DNA of 61,291 nucleotides from Bacillota bacterium. Lineage in GTDB: Bacteria > Bacillota > Bacilli > Alicyclobacillales > SLC66. The number at the start of each line of letters is the position of its first letter. Positions within the stretch are counted from its first letter, which is position 1. The stretch lies in assembly GCA_021805735.1 (NCBI GenBank), contig JAJZEE010000005.1:1-61291 (forward strand). The letters are read 5' to 3'. Positions 42,622 through 52,075 of the stretch are shown here, one piece after another. Made by a program: the position numbers and the translations under genes. The notes beneath the pieces were generated by a model. It ran no database searches. It saw only the letters and a list, made by a program, of their open reading frames with translations, and had not been told where the DNA came from.

Positions 42622-44265
42622 ATGCTCTTTTCACAACCATTTGAACGTCTCTTTCGAGCTGTCAGTCGGATCGCTGAACAACTCAAGCAGGCCGATGTGG
42701 ATCAACGTCAATACCTTACAGAGGAACTGGAAGCGCTGCGCGCTCTGTCGAGTGATGTGTTTGAACTTTGGCTCCAGTTTGAAGATGAAGTTGACGCCCT
42801 GCTTGAGCAGTACCATCCAACCGAAGCGTATGGGTCTGACGCCCACTTGCCACATCCTGGTCCGACCGAGAATCATCCCACGAGCGCGAAGCCCCCGGCG
42901 AAAGCGGGCGGCAACCCTTTCCCCAAATCCCACGCAGCGGATGCGAAAGCCCCGGCTTTGACGCCGCAGAATGCCATACCTGCCTCATCGTTTGTGGCTG
43001 ATCTGGGATCCGCATGGGAAACCCCTGCCGGTGTCAGGCTCTTACGGCGGGGGCTAGGCTATTTTGACCTGCTGATGTTTCCGGAATCCATCCGTGAGTT
43101 CGAACAGATGGTGGCGCTCGATCCCGGCATGGTTGTGGCCCGGCTGTACTTGGCGCTCAGTTATATCGCCATGGATGCCTTTGGGGAAGCAGAGACGCAC
43201 TTGGCGCTCGTACGCGCCACAGCGCGCGATGTGGTTGTACAGGCGGCGGTCCACGATGCGACGGCTCAAATGTATATGAAGCAACAGCGCTACCAGCACG
43301 CACTGAATGAACTGGAGCACGTGCTGGCGATTCAGCCGCAATACAGCGACGCGCAGATCAACCTGGCGATCTGCGCCTACAGTTTGGGCGATTACGCGAA
43401 GGCCCGGCGAGCGGCGGCGGGAGCTCTCCAACTTTCGCAGGACGACGCCCTCGCCTGGCGGCTGTACGGCGCTTCATCGTGCGCGCAAGGCGATCTGCAA
43501 GAGGCGCATCGGGGATACCGCAAGGCCTGCGACCTCGCCCCCGCCAACACCCCTGTGATTCTGGAAATGGCCGCTCTACTGACGCGGCTCAGGCGTGTCC
43601 GGGACGCCGAATCGCTACTGCGCGATCTGCTGAGCAAAGGCCGTGAACCGCAATCTGCCCTGAAGGGGTTGGCAGAAATCGCCTTGCAAAACGGTCAGTA
43701 CGACGAGGCGATAGGGCTGTTAAAGAAATGCGGTTCTTTGAGGCGGGGCGCGGACCAGTCGACTGACCGTCTTGGTTGGGCGCTGTACGGGGCCAATCGT
43801 CTTGATGAAGCAAGGCGCGCGTTTGAGCGGCATCTGTCGACCAACGGAGCCAATGTGTCCAATCTGACCGGCCTAGCCCGGATTGCCGCCAGCGAGGGTA
43901 ATGTGTCCGAGGCTCGTGAACTCCTGCTGCGATTTACCCATCACGCCAATCCGACATGGCGAGCGCATGGATTGACGGAGCTGGGTCGCCTGTACCTGGA
44001 ACTTGGCGATACGCCCCGCGCGATTCGCTATTTGCAAAGCGCTTTGGCCGTGGATCGCCGCCAGGAAGACGCGCTCATGTACCTTGGAATTGCCATGCGC
44101 GCCGCAGGCCATAAGTATCAGATGCCTGCGTGCGTTCAATCTGCCCCTTTTTCGCCTCAACGCCAGGAACAGAACGGTCTTGAACCGCACATGCAGACCG
44201 GGATTGACAGCGATGCGCTACTCTTTGATACTGAGTCTATTGATCCGCTGCAGGACAACCGGTGA
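42622..44265 (+). CDS. TPR-repeat protein
   Basis: 547 residues. Residues about 140-490 hold roughly ten tetratricopeptide repeats (for example YQHALNELEHVLAIQPQYSD and GDTPRAIRYLQSALAVDRRQ). Residues 1-60 are helical with a possible coiled coil, and 70-120 are Pro/Lys/Ala-rich linker. No signal peptide or membrane helix is seen, so a cytoplasmic scaffold is likely. The partner is unknown. It lies between panC (24-base gap) and dinG (about 60 bases). Confidence 0.9.
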   Translation: MLFSQPFERLFRAVSRIAEQLKQADVDQRQYLTEELEALRALSSDVFELWLQFEDEVDALLEQYHPTEAYGSDAHLPHPGPTENHPTSAKPPAKAGGNPFPKSHAADAKAPALTPQNAIPASSFVADLGSAWETPAGVRLLRRGLGYFDLLMFPESIREFEQMVALDPGMVVARLYLALSYIAMDAFGEAETHLALVRATARDVVVQAAVHDATAQMYMKQQRYQHALNELEHVLAIQPQYSDAQINLAICAYSLGDYAKARRAAAGALQLSQDDALAWRLYGASSCAQGDLQEAHRGYRKACDLAPANTPVILEMAALLTRLRRVRDAESLLRDLLSKGREPQSALKGLAEIALQNGQYDEAIGLLKKCGSLRRGADQSTDRLGWALYGANRLDEARRAFERHLSTNGANVSNLTGLARIAASEGNVSEARELLLRFTHHANPTWRAHGLTELGRLYLELGDTPRAIRYLQSALAVDRRQEDALMYLGIAMRAAGHKYQMPACVQSAPFSPQRQEQNGLEPHMQTGIDSDALLFDTESIDPLQDNR

Positions 44266-44324
44266 GGACCAGTCAATTCATGGCGTGAGCCAGCGCGTAG
44301 AGTCACGTGAAAAGAGGACAGCCA

Positions 44325-47294
44325 TTGCGTTATGTATCACTGTATTTTACACATTCCCATGTCAACGGCCAGCTATCCATCGAACGCATGCAGTTGTCTA
44401 TGTGCGACCTGGAGCATGACGCCCCGACGCTGCTCCTCGAGGCTGAGCGGAGTGCAGCGACAGGCATCGGCGAACCATCGTACACCATCCATGATGACGA
44501 ACGAACCCAGAGGGTCCGCGACTTTGGCGAACTGTGGACGCACTGTCTGAGAGCCGTCGGTGATTATCCGGTCGCCGTGAGGCGACGCGCCGAAAAGGCA
44601 GAGATTTTGGACTCAATGGCCCAAGAGTACGGATATCTGACCGTTCCCAAGGAACGAACTCTGGATTGCGAGACGCTCGCCCGCATTGCGCTCCCAACCC
44701 TGGCCAAGCACGACCTGGATACGGTGGCCGCGTATCTGTCTGAACCCCGACACAGGGAGAGGGCCAGGAACAATCATACGATTCAGCGCTCTGCCTCGCC
44801 TACAGGATTGCCCTTTGTGTCCATGGCACTCCTGAAGAGACTGCAGACGCTGCCCCTCATTACGCTCCAGACACTCGCCTCAACCGTTCCTGAGCGCGCG
44901 TTGCGCGACGTGTTGACCCAATTGTCGATTGATCGGATGGCTCACTATGTGGAGACAGACGACGATCTGAAAGTCGTGCATGGAATTGCCTTTATAAAAT
45001 CCCCCGAACCGTCATCCGGCAAAGCGGCCAGTGCTGCTGAAACGAAATGGCGCGACGGCGGGGAGACACTGACTGAAGCCAGTTTGCAACGGCTTCACGA
45101 ACGCTTTGGGAAGCGGTCAAACGACGGCGATGAGTTCCTGCTTTATCCAGCCTTTGAACGTCGCCTCGGACAGGAACAAATGATCGGGCTCGTGGCGCAG
45201 GCGCTCTCCACCGATTCCCATCTGATTGTGGAGGCGGGAACAGGTACGGGAAAGTCACTTGCCTACCTGTGGCCGAGCGCCCTGTTTGCTTTGCACACAG
45301 GGGAACGCGTGGTGATAGCGACACATACGATCGCTTTGCAGGAACAATTGCGTCAACAGGATCTTAAGGTTGTTTCGGAGCAAATGGGCAACGGCGTTAC
45401 ATTCGCGCTTCTCAAAGGCCGAAACAACTATATCTGTTTGCGCAAGCTGGCTGATCGGGTCGAGTCGCTGCCGGCCCTTTCTGTATCGGAACAATTATTT
45501 TATCTTGCCGTATCGGTATGGGTAACCGGCACCGAAACAGGGGATCGCGAAGAAGTCGCCTTTGCCCGCGATGAGGAGGAGTATTGGCGGCAGATTGCAA
45601 GCGAAACCGAATCCTGCGTCGGCAAACGCTGCCCCTTCTTTAAGGACTGTTTCTACTTTCGCGCGCGCCAGGCGGCTGCTGGAGCCGATCTTGTCCTGAC
45701 AAACCATTCGCTGGTGCTCTCAGATCTGCAAGCCGATCATCGTGTGCTGCCGAGCTATGATCGGCTTATCGTCGACGAAGCGCACCAGTTTGAAGATCAG
45801 GCGACAAAACAGCTCGGAGCGGAAGTGGCCGAGCAGGATATCGTCCGCTTGCTTGACCGGCTGCTGGGCGGCCGTGGAGGTCTGATTGCCGAGACGCAAA
45901 AATCACTCTCCACAAGGATGCGCGGCGACATGCCCGAAGCGGGCGTGTTGTTGGGTCTGCTGGATAAACTGGGGCGGTTGGTGCTGCGCGTCACGCAAGA
46001 GACAAAGGTGTTGTTTCATGCCCTGCAACAGTTTATGAACTCCGTGACTGGCGCTCAGGCCGAATATCGTCTGACATCGGAACGGACGCAGACTGTCGAG
46101 TACGATCCGGTGAGAACGGCCATCACGGATGTTGCCGAAACCCGGAAGCTTTTGGCCGCGTGTACGAGGGAATACGAGCAATCGGGAATGCAGGACGAAC
46201 TCGACGACAGCCTGCACGCGCGCGTCGCGGACGCATTTGGCTATGCTCGGGAATTGGAATACGCTTTGCAGGTCTGTGCAGACGTGCTCCAACTGCGTCT
46301 CGATCAGGAACGGTTCGTCGGATGGATTACGCTGCGCAAAGGCGTGGGGAAGGGACGCGTTTCCTTGCATCTGGCGCCGTTGTCAGTGGCGCAAACTCTG
46401 GAACGCCAGTTGTTTGCAAACAAGCGGACAGTCATTTTGACTTCAGCCACGCTCGCGGTGGGCAGTTCTTTTGATTTTTTCGCTGACGGCATCGGGATGC
46501 GATCGTTCCTGACTGAAGGCGCCGCTCGGGCGCAGAGCGTGCCATCGCCATTTGATTATAGCCGACAGTCACTGCTGTGCGTTCCAACGGACCTGCCGGA
46601 TGTGAGAAACAAAGACGCTTATACGGAGGCCGTGGGGCGGGCCATAACGCGCATTGCCACGCTGGCCGACGGGCGCACCCTGGTCCTCTTTACATCCAAC
46701 CAGATGTTGGCGCAGGTGTACAGCCGGGAGCATGCGCGCCTGCGCGACGGCGGCATTACGCTGCTTGCGCAGGGATACCACGATCACCGCAAGACTCGAC
46801 TGATCGAGGCCTTCCGGAACGAAGAGAAGGCTGTACTCTTCGGGGTCAACAGTTTCTGGGAAGGCATTGACATCCGCGGCGATGATCTCGGCTGTCTAGT
46901 CATCGTTAAACTGCCGTTTGCCGTGCCGAGTCACCCTGTTGTGGAAGCCCGCGGCGAATTGTATGAAAAGGCAGGGAAGCGACCCTTTTTTGACTACAGC
47001 GTACCGCAGGCGGTCATCCGTTTTACCCAGGGATTTGGTCGTCTCATCCGTTCGCAGTCCGACCGGGGAACGGTCTTTGTTCTTGACACGCGGATTGTCC
47101 TCAGTAACTACGGGCGGCTCTTCATCCGCTCCCTACCGGGCCCAAAGGTCTGCATTGGATCACTGGATGAGACTTGTGAGCAGGCGCTCGCATTCTTTTC
47201 GCCGTCCTGTCACAATCTACAAGTGAGAAGAGAGACGGGTTCGGCGGGGGAAGATGCTCCGGATGCTGAGCACAGGAAAGATCAGTTCGCTTAG
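44325..47294 (+). CDS. dinG: DinG-family ATP-dependent DNA helicase with degenerate exonuclease domain
   Basis: About 989 residues. The helicase part has Walker A EAGTGTGKSLAY (about 302), four Fe-S cysteines in NNYICLRKL and CVGKRCPFFKDC (about 366-440), LTNHSL, DEAH box VDEAHQFED (about 483), and C-terminal motifs LTSATLAVGS and FTQGFGRLIRSQSDRG. Firmicute DinG has an N-terminal DnaQ-like exonuclease; here that region is recognisable (RYVSLYFTHSH, CETLARIALPTLAKHDLDTV) but the acidic DEDD residues are missing. TTG 44325 is chosen because AAGAGGA lies 6 bases before it and gives the domain's natural first strand. Confidence 0.9.
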   Translation: MRYVSLYFTHSHVNGQLSIERMQLSMCDLEHDAPTLLLEAERSAATGIGEPSYTIHDDERTQRVRDFGELWTHCLRAVGDYPVAVRRRAEKAEILDSMAQEYGYLTVPKERTLDCETLARIALPTLAKHDLDTVAAYLSEPRHRERARNNHTIQRSASPTGLPFVSMALLKRLQTLPLITLQTLASTVPERALRDVLTQLSIDRMAHYVETDDDLKVVHGIAFIKSPEPSSGKAASAAETKWRDGGETLTEASLQRLHERFGKRSNDGDEFLLYPAFERRLGQEQMIGLVAQALSTDSHLIVEAGTGTGKSLAYLWPSALFALHTGERVVIATHTIALQEQLRQQDLKVVSEQMGNGVTFALLKGRNNYICLRKLADRVESLPALSVSEQLFYLAVSVWVTGTETGDREEVAFARDEEEYWRQIASETESCVGKRCPFFKDCFYFRARQAAAGADLVLTNHSLVLSDLQADHRVLPSYDRLIVDEAHQFEDQATKQLGAEVAEQDIVRLLDRLLGGRGGLIAETQKSLSTRMRGDMPEAGVLLGLLDKLGRLVLRVTQETKVLFHALQQFMNSVTGAQAEYRLTSERTQTVEYDPVRTAITDVAETRKLLAACTREYEQSGMQDELDDSLHARVADAFGYARELEYALQVCADVLQLRLDQERFVGWITLRKGVGKGRVSLHLAPLSVAQTLERQLFANKRTVILTSATLAVGSSFDFFADGIGMRSFLTEGAARAQSVPSPFDYSRQSLLCVPTDLPDVRNKDAYTEAVGRAITRIATLADGRTLVLFTSNQMLAQVYSREHARLRDGGITLLAQGYHDHRKTRLIEAFRNEEKAVLFGVNSFWEGIDIRGDDLGCLVIVKLPFAVPSHPVVEARGELYEKAGKRPFFDYSVPQAVIRFTQGFGRLIRSQSDRGTVFVLDTRIVLSNYGRLFIRSLPGPKVCIGSLDETCEQALAFFSPSCHNLQVRRETGSAGEDAPDAEHRKDQFA

Positions 47295-47314
47295 AGAGGG
47301 AGGCGATTTCAACA

Positions 47315-48193
47315 ATGACGTTCCTTGCGGTGGTGTTCACGGCAATCGCAGTCATGGCTGAAACGCTGATGAATTCTCCGGCGACCGGCACCAACCCGCT
47401 TCAGACAGCCTCACGGCTGGTTGCGCAGGCGAAGCCTTACGCTTCTTTGACTGTCGAGGCTCCTTCGCATGAAGTTGCGGTCGCGCTCCCGTATTCTTCG
47501 CTCGCGGGACTGGAAAGAGACACCAACGCGGCGCCCACGAGGCGTGTGCAGGCCGTCATTGTGTACGATGTTCCTGCCTTACGCGCTCAGTCTGACTGGG
47601 TGCGCATGGTTCAGATCATTCATGGACATTATCGAGCTCAAAAAATTCTGCTTGCCCCCGTCTCATTGACCTTCCAGCACCTTGGGCCGGGTAAGACGCA
47701 GGTTGGACAGACCTGGTTGCACCGCGACGGGAAGGAAACGGTGCCCGGCGTCGGCGCGGTCAGCGTCCATGTTTTGCCGCGCACCGATAACGGCGCGCAG
47801 TCGCTCGCCATGCTTCAGATTGATGCGCCTCATGTCAGCGTCGGTGTGATTTACCGTGTTCCAGCTCAGTCTAACGGCGCCTGGCCTCGGGAGCACGAAG
47901 TGATCGTCCTGCAACTCTCAAAACTGTACCCCGTTGTGGATTTGCGTTCCCTGACCATCCTCGATCCGGAAGTGGCCATAGTGCTTAACGACCAGGAAAT
48001 GCGGCCTAGTGACCCCGCCCTGACTTCCATGATCGAACATCTGCGCGATTTGTGGGTGGATGTTTATCAGGTGTCATCGAACCGCCCCTTTGTCATTTTG
48101 GCAGGCAGCCATGGCCTATTGTTGCCGATGCACAGCACTGTATCCGGAAAGTCTGTCTCTCTAGGGAAGAACCTGGCAGGGAATCGCCCTTAG
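47315..48193 (+). CDS. Secreted or membrane-anchored hypothetical protein
   Basis: 292 residues with a short N-terminal hydrophobic stretch (TFLAVVFTAIAVMAETLM) that looks like a signal anchor or signal peptide. The rest is beta-rich and without a family I can name; it includes TRRVQAVIVYDVPALRAQ and IVLNDQEMRPSDPALTSM. GGGAGG precedes ATG 47315. It sits between dinG (20 bases) and rex (44 bases), probably in the dinG transcript. Confidence 0.75.
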   Translation: MTFLAVVFTAIAVMAETLMNSPATGTNPLQTASRLVAQAKPYASLTVEAPSHEVAVALPYSSLAGLERDTNAAPTRRVQAVIVYDVPALRAQSDWVRMVQIIHGHYRAQKILLAPVSLTFQHLGPGKTQVGQTWLHRDGKETVPGVGAVSVHVLPRTDNGAQSLAMLQIDAPHVSVGVIYRVPAQSNGAWPREHEVIVLQLSKLYPVVDLRSLTILDPEVAIVLNDQEMRPSDPALTSMIEHLRDLWVDVYQVSSNRPFVILAGSHGLLLPMHSTVSGKSVSLGKNLAGNRP

Positions 48194-48237
48194 AAACGAG
48201 AATATCCACATGATGACTGTCTTATGGAGGCGAGCAC

Positions 48238-48870
48238 ATGCCAACCAGAGATCCAAAAATCTCTCCTTCCGTCGTGCGTCGGTTACCCATCTACTTGCGT
48301 CATATCCAGATACTGCGCGGACAGGGAGTCGAACGTGTCTCATCGCAGGAAATGGGGAACAATCTCGATCTCAATCCTGCGCAGATTCGTAAAGACCTCG
48401 CCTCGTTTGGGGAGTTTGGCAAAAAGGGGGTCGGATACGAAGTTTCTTATTTGGAACGCAAATTGCGCCAAATTCTCAATTTGGACCGTCATATCGGCGT
48501 GGCCCTGATCGGAGCCGGCCACCTGGGAATCGCGCTGTCCAATTACGCGCGCTTTCAGAGCGAACGGATGACGATCGATGGTCTGTTTGACAGCGATCCA
48601 CAAAAAATCGGCGCGAAAATCGGACATCTCACTGTAGAACACGTCCGTGATCTTGAAACCGCGTGTCAGACTCGGCGCATGCAGATTGGCATTATCGCCG
48701 TTCCGGCGATTGCCGCGCAAGGAGTATGCGACGCGCTAGTGCAGGCGCAAATTCGCGTGATTCTCAATTTTGCGCCCGCGAGCCTGCGTATCCCAAGGGG
48801 CGTCCACTTGCGCAATACAGACTTTACGACTGAACTGCAGTCACTCGCTTTTTACCTCGCCGATGATTGA
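48238..48870 (+). CDS. rex: Redox-sensing transcriptional repressor Rex
   Basis: 210 residues. N-terminal winged helix (PSVVRRLPIYLRHIQIL, SSQEMGNNLDLNPAQIRKDL) and a Rossmann domain with GAGHLGIAL binding NADH/NAD+. Rex represses fermentation and respiration genes when the NADH/NAD+ ratio is low. GKKGVGYEVSYLERKL is the typical link. GGAGG precedes ATG 48238. I did not find a clear TTGTGA-N6-TCACAA operator nearby. Confidence 0.95.
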   Translation: MPTRDPKISPSVVRRLPIYLRHIQILRGQGVERVSSQEMGNNLDLNPAQIRKDLASFGEFGKKGVGYEVSYLERKLRQILNLDRHIGVALIGAGHLGIALSNYARFQSERMTIDGLFDSDPQKIGAKIGHLTVEHVRDLETACQTRRMQIGIIAVPAIAAQGVCDALVQAQIRVILNFAPASLRIPRGVHLRNTDFTTELQSLAFYLADD

Positions 48871-48921
48871 TAGGATGTGATACACTCTCTGCGAGGCTGT
48901 TACAGAAAGGACGGATTTACC

Positions 48922-49707
48922 ATGTTGCATGCCGATTACGCGATCATCGGTGGCACGGGCGTGTACGACCCGGCTCTGCTGGAGAACGCGCGCGAAGAAG
49001 AAGTGAAGACGCGGTACGGTGTGGCCGGCTGTACCATCGGGGAGTATCACGGCAAGCGCATCGCTTTCATGCCCAGGCACGGAAAAAACCATCATACGCC
49101 TCCTCACCAGGTCAATTACAAGGCCAATATTCAGGCCCTTAAAGAGCTCGGCGTCAAACACATATTCGCCACCGCTGCCGTAGGCAGCATGCGGCAGGCG
49201 CTTGCTCCCGGAGCCCTGGTGGTTGTCGATCAGTTCCTGGATTTTACGAAGGGACGCCCACTCACATTTTTTGAAGATGGAGAACCAGTCACTCATGTTG
49301 ACATGACGGATCCGTACTGTTCACGGCTGCGTGCGCACCTGGTTACGACCGCCGCGCACGCGGGAATCGCTGTCGCAAACGGCGGTACATATGTATGCAC
49401 AGAGGGACCGCGCTTTGAGTCGCCGGCGGAAATTCGCATGTTTGCACAGTTGGGGGGGGACGTCGTAGGGATGACTTCGATTCCTGAGACGGTGCTGGCC
49501 AAGGAACGTGGTCTTTGTTACAGCGCTGTCGCGATGGTGACGAATTATTGTTCAGGGATGTCAGGCGCGGCGCTCACTCATCAGGAGGTACTCGATGAGA
49601 TGGCAAAAAATGTCCATTTGCTCCGCAAGCTGTTCTTTGACGCGATCGCTGCGCTGCCGCTCGAGTCAGTTTGCGCCTGCCGCACGGCCGCCGGCGGCTC
49701 CATGTAG
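48922..49707 (+). CDS. mtnP: S-methyl-5'-thioadenosine phosphorylase (MTAP/PNP family)
   Basis: 261 residues. Splits 5'-methylthioadenosine into adenine and methylthioribose-1-phosphate, or a related purine nucleoside. Motifs: AIIGGTGVYDP, FMPRHGKNHHTPPHQVNYKA-like phosphate and base site, and TYVCTEGPRFESPAEI. SIPETVLAKERGLCY fits MTAP rather than classical PNP. ATG 48922 follows GAAAGGA; the frame opens earlier without a site. It precedes the MTA/SAH deaminase by 51 bases. Confidence 0.9.
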   Translation: MLHADYAIIGGTGVYDPALLENAREEEVKTRYGVAGCTIGEYHGKRIAFMPRHGKNHHTPPHQVNYKANIQALKELGVKHIFATAAVGSMRQALAPGALVVVDQFLDFTKGRPLTFFEDGEPVTHVDMTDPYCSRLRAHLVTTAAHAGIAVANGGTYVCTEGPRFESPAEIRMFAQLGGDVVGMTSIPETVLAKERGLCYSAVAMVTNYCSGMSGAALTHQEVLDEMAKNVHLLRKLFFDAIAALPLESVCACRTAAGGSM

Positions 49708-49758
49708 CGGAGCGGCCCCTTTATCCGTTGCCAGAAGTGAAGAATGGAGGCTCGCCAA

Positions 49759-51057
49759 GTGCGACTGCTAATCAAGAATATCGCGTACATCGATGTATTG
49801 TCTGGGGCTGTAATCGAACACGGTCACATGATTGTTGGCGGATCTCGCATTGAGGCGATCGGACCAGGCGACACTGTGCAGAGCGGACCATTCGAAGAGA
49901 TCATGGATGGAACGGGTCGCCTGCTGCTTCCCGGGTTCATCAACACTCACGGACATGCCGCGATGTCACTCTTGCGCGGGTATGCCGACGACATGCCGCT
50001 TCAGCAGTGGCTAAACGATCTCATCTGGCCGGCCGAAGCCCAACTGTCTGCAGAAGACATCGGGGTCGGCACACAACTGGCGATGCTTGAAATGATCGAA
50101 ACTGGAACGACGACGTTCACCGATATGTACATGCACATGGATCATGTGGCCGCCGCTGTGATTGAAGGAGGGATGCGGGCGGTGCTCGGACGTGGTCTGG
50201 TCGGACTCGCGCCAAACGCGTCAGAGATGCTCGCCCAGGCTGAAGCATTCATCATGGAGTATGAGGGAACCGGGGATGGACGGATTCGGACCACTCTTGC
50301 TCCGCATGCACCCTATACCTGCCCTCCGGAGTATCTTAAACAGATTTTACCGCTCGCGGAACGTCTCGGTGTGCCGCTGCAGATTCATATCGCGGAGACG
50401 GCGCGGGAAGTCGCTGAATCCCGCGCGCAGTACGGACTCACGCCGACAGAACTGTTGCACCGTGAAGGCGTGTTTGCATTTCCGGTTGTCGGCGCACACT
50501 GTATACATGTGACGGATCGCGACATCGACCTGTTGGCTCTGGGCAGAGTGCACGTCGCTCATAATCCCGGCAGCAATTTAAAGCTCGGCAGCGGTATTGC
50601 TCCGCTCACCAGTTTTCTTGCGCGCGGCGTCATCGTCGGACTTGGTACGGATGGAGCTGCAAGCAACAATAAGCTCGACTTGTACGAGGAGATGCGACTC
50701 AGCGCACTGCTTCACAAGGGAACGCTTCAGGACGCCGCAGCAGTGAACGCTCATCAAGCATTGCGACTCGCGACCGCAGGAGGAGCTGAGACACTGTTTT
50801 TAGATGAGGACTTGGGCACTTTGCAACCGGGCGCCGCCGCCGACTTCCAGTTAGTGGATATCACTGGGCCGCGTTACTATCCCAGGCACAATCTGCTCGC
50901 GCACATTGTCTATAGTTCACATGCCGGTGATGTCACAGACGTGTTTGTGGCGGGTCGCCCCTTACTGCGCAAGAGACAATTTGTAACTCTCGACAAGGAA
51001 AGAATTTTGGCGCAGGCTCAGACGATCGCAACAAAATTTGCAGTAACGTCTCGGTAA
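49759..51057 (+). CDS. mtaD: 5-methylthioadenosine/S-adenosylhomocysteine deaminase
   Basis: 432-residue amidohydrolase. Zinc ligands: NTHGHAAMSLLRGYADDMPL (HxH), a His in QIHIAETARE, VVGAHCIHVTD, and the Asp in LGTDGAASNNKLDLYEEM. It deaminates MTA, SAH or a related 5'-modified adenosine. GTG 49759 is chosen because GGAGG (49746-49750) lies 8 bases before it; the ATG at 49744 contains part of that site. The pair with mtnP points to methylthioadenosine/SAH recycling. Confidence 0.93.
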   Translation: MRLLIKNIAYIDVLSGAVIEHGHMIVGGSRIEAIGPGDTVQSGPFEEIMDGTGRLLLPGFINTHGHAAMSLLRGYADDMPLQQWLNDLIWPAEAQLSAEDIGVGTQLAMLEMIETGTTTFTDMYMHMDHVAAAVIEGGMRAVLGRGLVGLAPNASEMLAQAEAFIMEYEGTGDGRIRTTLAPHAPYTCPPEYLKQILPLAERLGVPLQIHIAETAREVAESRAQYGLTPTELLHREGVFAFPVVGAHCIHVTDRDIDLLALGRVHVAHNPGSNLKLGSGIAPLTSFLARGVIVGLGTDGAASNNKLDLYEEMRLSALLHKGTLQDAAAVNAHQALRLATAGGAETLFLDEDLGTLQPGAAADFQLVDITGPRYYPRHNLLAHIVYSSHAGDVTDVFVAGRPLLRKRQFVTLDKERILAQAQTIATKFAVTSR

Positions 51058-51062
51058 CGTAA

Positions 51063-51209
51063 TCAATGAAGCTCAGAAAATGCATATCGATATAAAATGA
51101 ACGCACAGGCGATGAGCGGGCGGTCCTCTTGCGCCATCACGATGGCGGGAATCCGCCGCAACGTTCTCTGGTCGTCCTCACTTCGTTGTGCCCATGACTC
51201 ATCGGCCAT
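51063..51209 (-). CDS. Small unknown protein (48 aa)
   Basis: ATG 51209 has a very strong GGGAGGAGG site 7 bases upstream, and the gene lies antisense between mtaD and surE. The protein (MADESWAQRSEDDQRTLRR ... PLIACAFILYRYAFSELH) has a mildly hydrophobic C-terminal helix. The frame reaches to 51437 over surE, but that longer part is a shadow. No family known. Confidence 0.5.
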   Translation of the reverse strand: MADESWAQRSEDDQRTLRRIPAIVMAQEDRPLIACAFILYRYAFSELH

Positions 51210-51300
51210 CACGACGCCTCCTCCCACGCTGCTAGTATCACCCCGGCAAAGCGCCGACATGAGGCGAATGATATGCCAATACAGAAAGGAAACTGCGGAT

Positions 51301-52059
51301 ATGCATCTGCTTATCACGAATGATGACGGCATATACGCCAAAGGCATCAGGGCGTTGGCAAACCATCTGAGCAAAACGAACAAGGTGACTGTGGTCGCCC
51401 CGGATCGCCAGCAAAGCGCAACCAGCCATGCGATCACTCTTCACAAACCGTTGCACGTGGAAAGGGTGAATCTCGGAGACGAGACCGTTACCGCCTACCA
51501 CGCAAACGGAACACCGGCGGACTGTGTCAAACTGGCGCTTGGCGCACTGTGCGATGAACCGCCGGACCTCGTGATCAGTGGCATCAACAGCGGCGCCAAT
51601 CTCGGCCTCGACATCATTTACTCTGGCACGGCGTCGGCCGCCGCGGAAGCCGTCTTGCAGGGGTATCCCGCCATTGCCGTATCCCTGACAGGACCGCCCT
51701 TTGATTTTTCAGCCAGTGTTCTGGTTGCCGAACGCCTGATCGATATGGTCATGCAGCGCGGGCTGCTGGCAGATACGTATCTGAATGTAAACGTTCCGCC
51801 AAGACCGTATGAGGAACTCACAGGCATTGCGATCACGCGAACAGGCGTGCGCAAATACCGGAATTCTTATGAACGCAGGATCGATCCGCTTGGCCGCAGC
51901 TATTACTGGCAGGTCGGCGAAGTACTGCAGATGCACAACGAACCGGATACGGATGTGCGGACGGTGGAAGATGGAAAGGTCAGTGTCACGCCGGTCCATT
52001 TTGATTTTACAAACGGGCGGCTCCTTGTTACACTCAAGGAGTGGGAACTCACGCTGTGA
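51301..52059 (+). CDS. surE: 5'/3'-nucleotidase SurE
   Basis: 252 residues. Metal-dependent phosphatase on nucleoside monophosphates. The N-terminal LLITNDDGIYAKGIRAL holds the metal-binding Asp pair; VAPDRQQSATSHAITLHKPL, GTPADCVKLAL and VISGINSGANLGLDIIYSGT complete the site. ATG 51301 follows AAAGGA; the open frame from 51097 runs through the 48-aa gene's promoter side and is not used. Confidence 0.95.
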   Translation: MHLLITNDDGIYAKGIRALANHLSKTNKVTVVAPDRQQSATSHAITLHKPLHVERVNLGDETVTAYHANGTPADCVKLALGALCDEPPDLVISGINSGANLGLDIIYSGTASAAAEAVLQGYPAIAVSLTGPPFDFSASVLVAERLIDMVMQRGLLADTYLNVNVPPRPYEELTGIAITRTGVRKYRNSYERRIDPLGRSYYWQVGEVLQMHNEPDTDVRTVEDGKVSVTPVHFDFTNGRLLVTLKEWELTL

Positions 52060-52075
52060 GGGGACAATATCGGTT

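Noticed and set aside
51097-51300. Longer N-terminus for SurE
   Set aside because: The extra 68 residues have no SurE similarity and lie opposite the small gene with a strong ribosome-binding site; the true start at 51301 has its own site and gives the canonical MHLLITNDDG.
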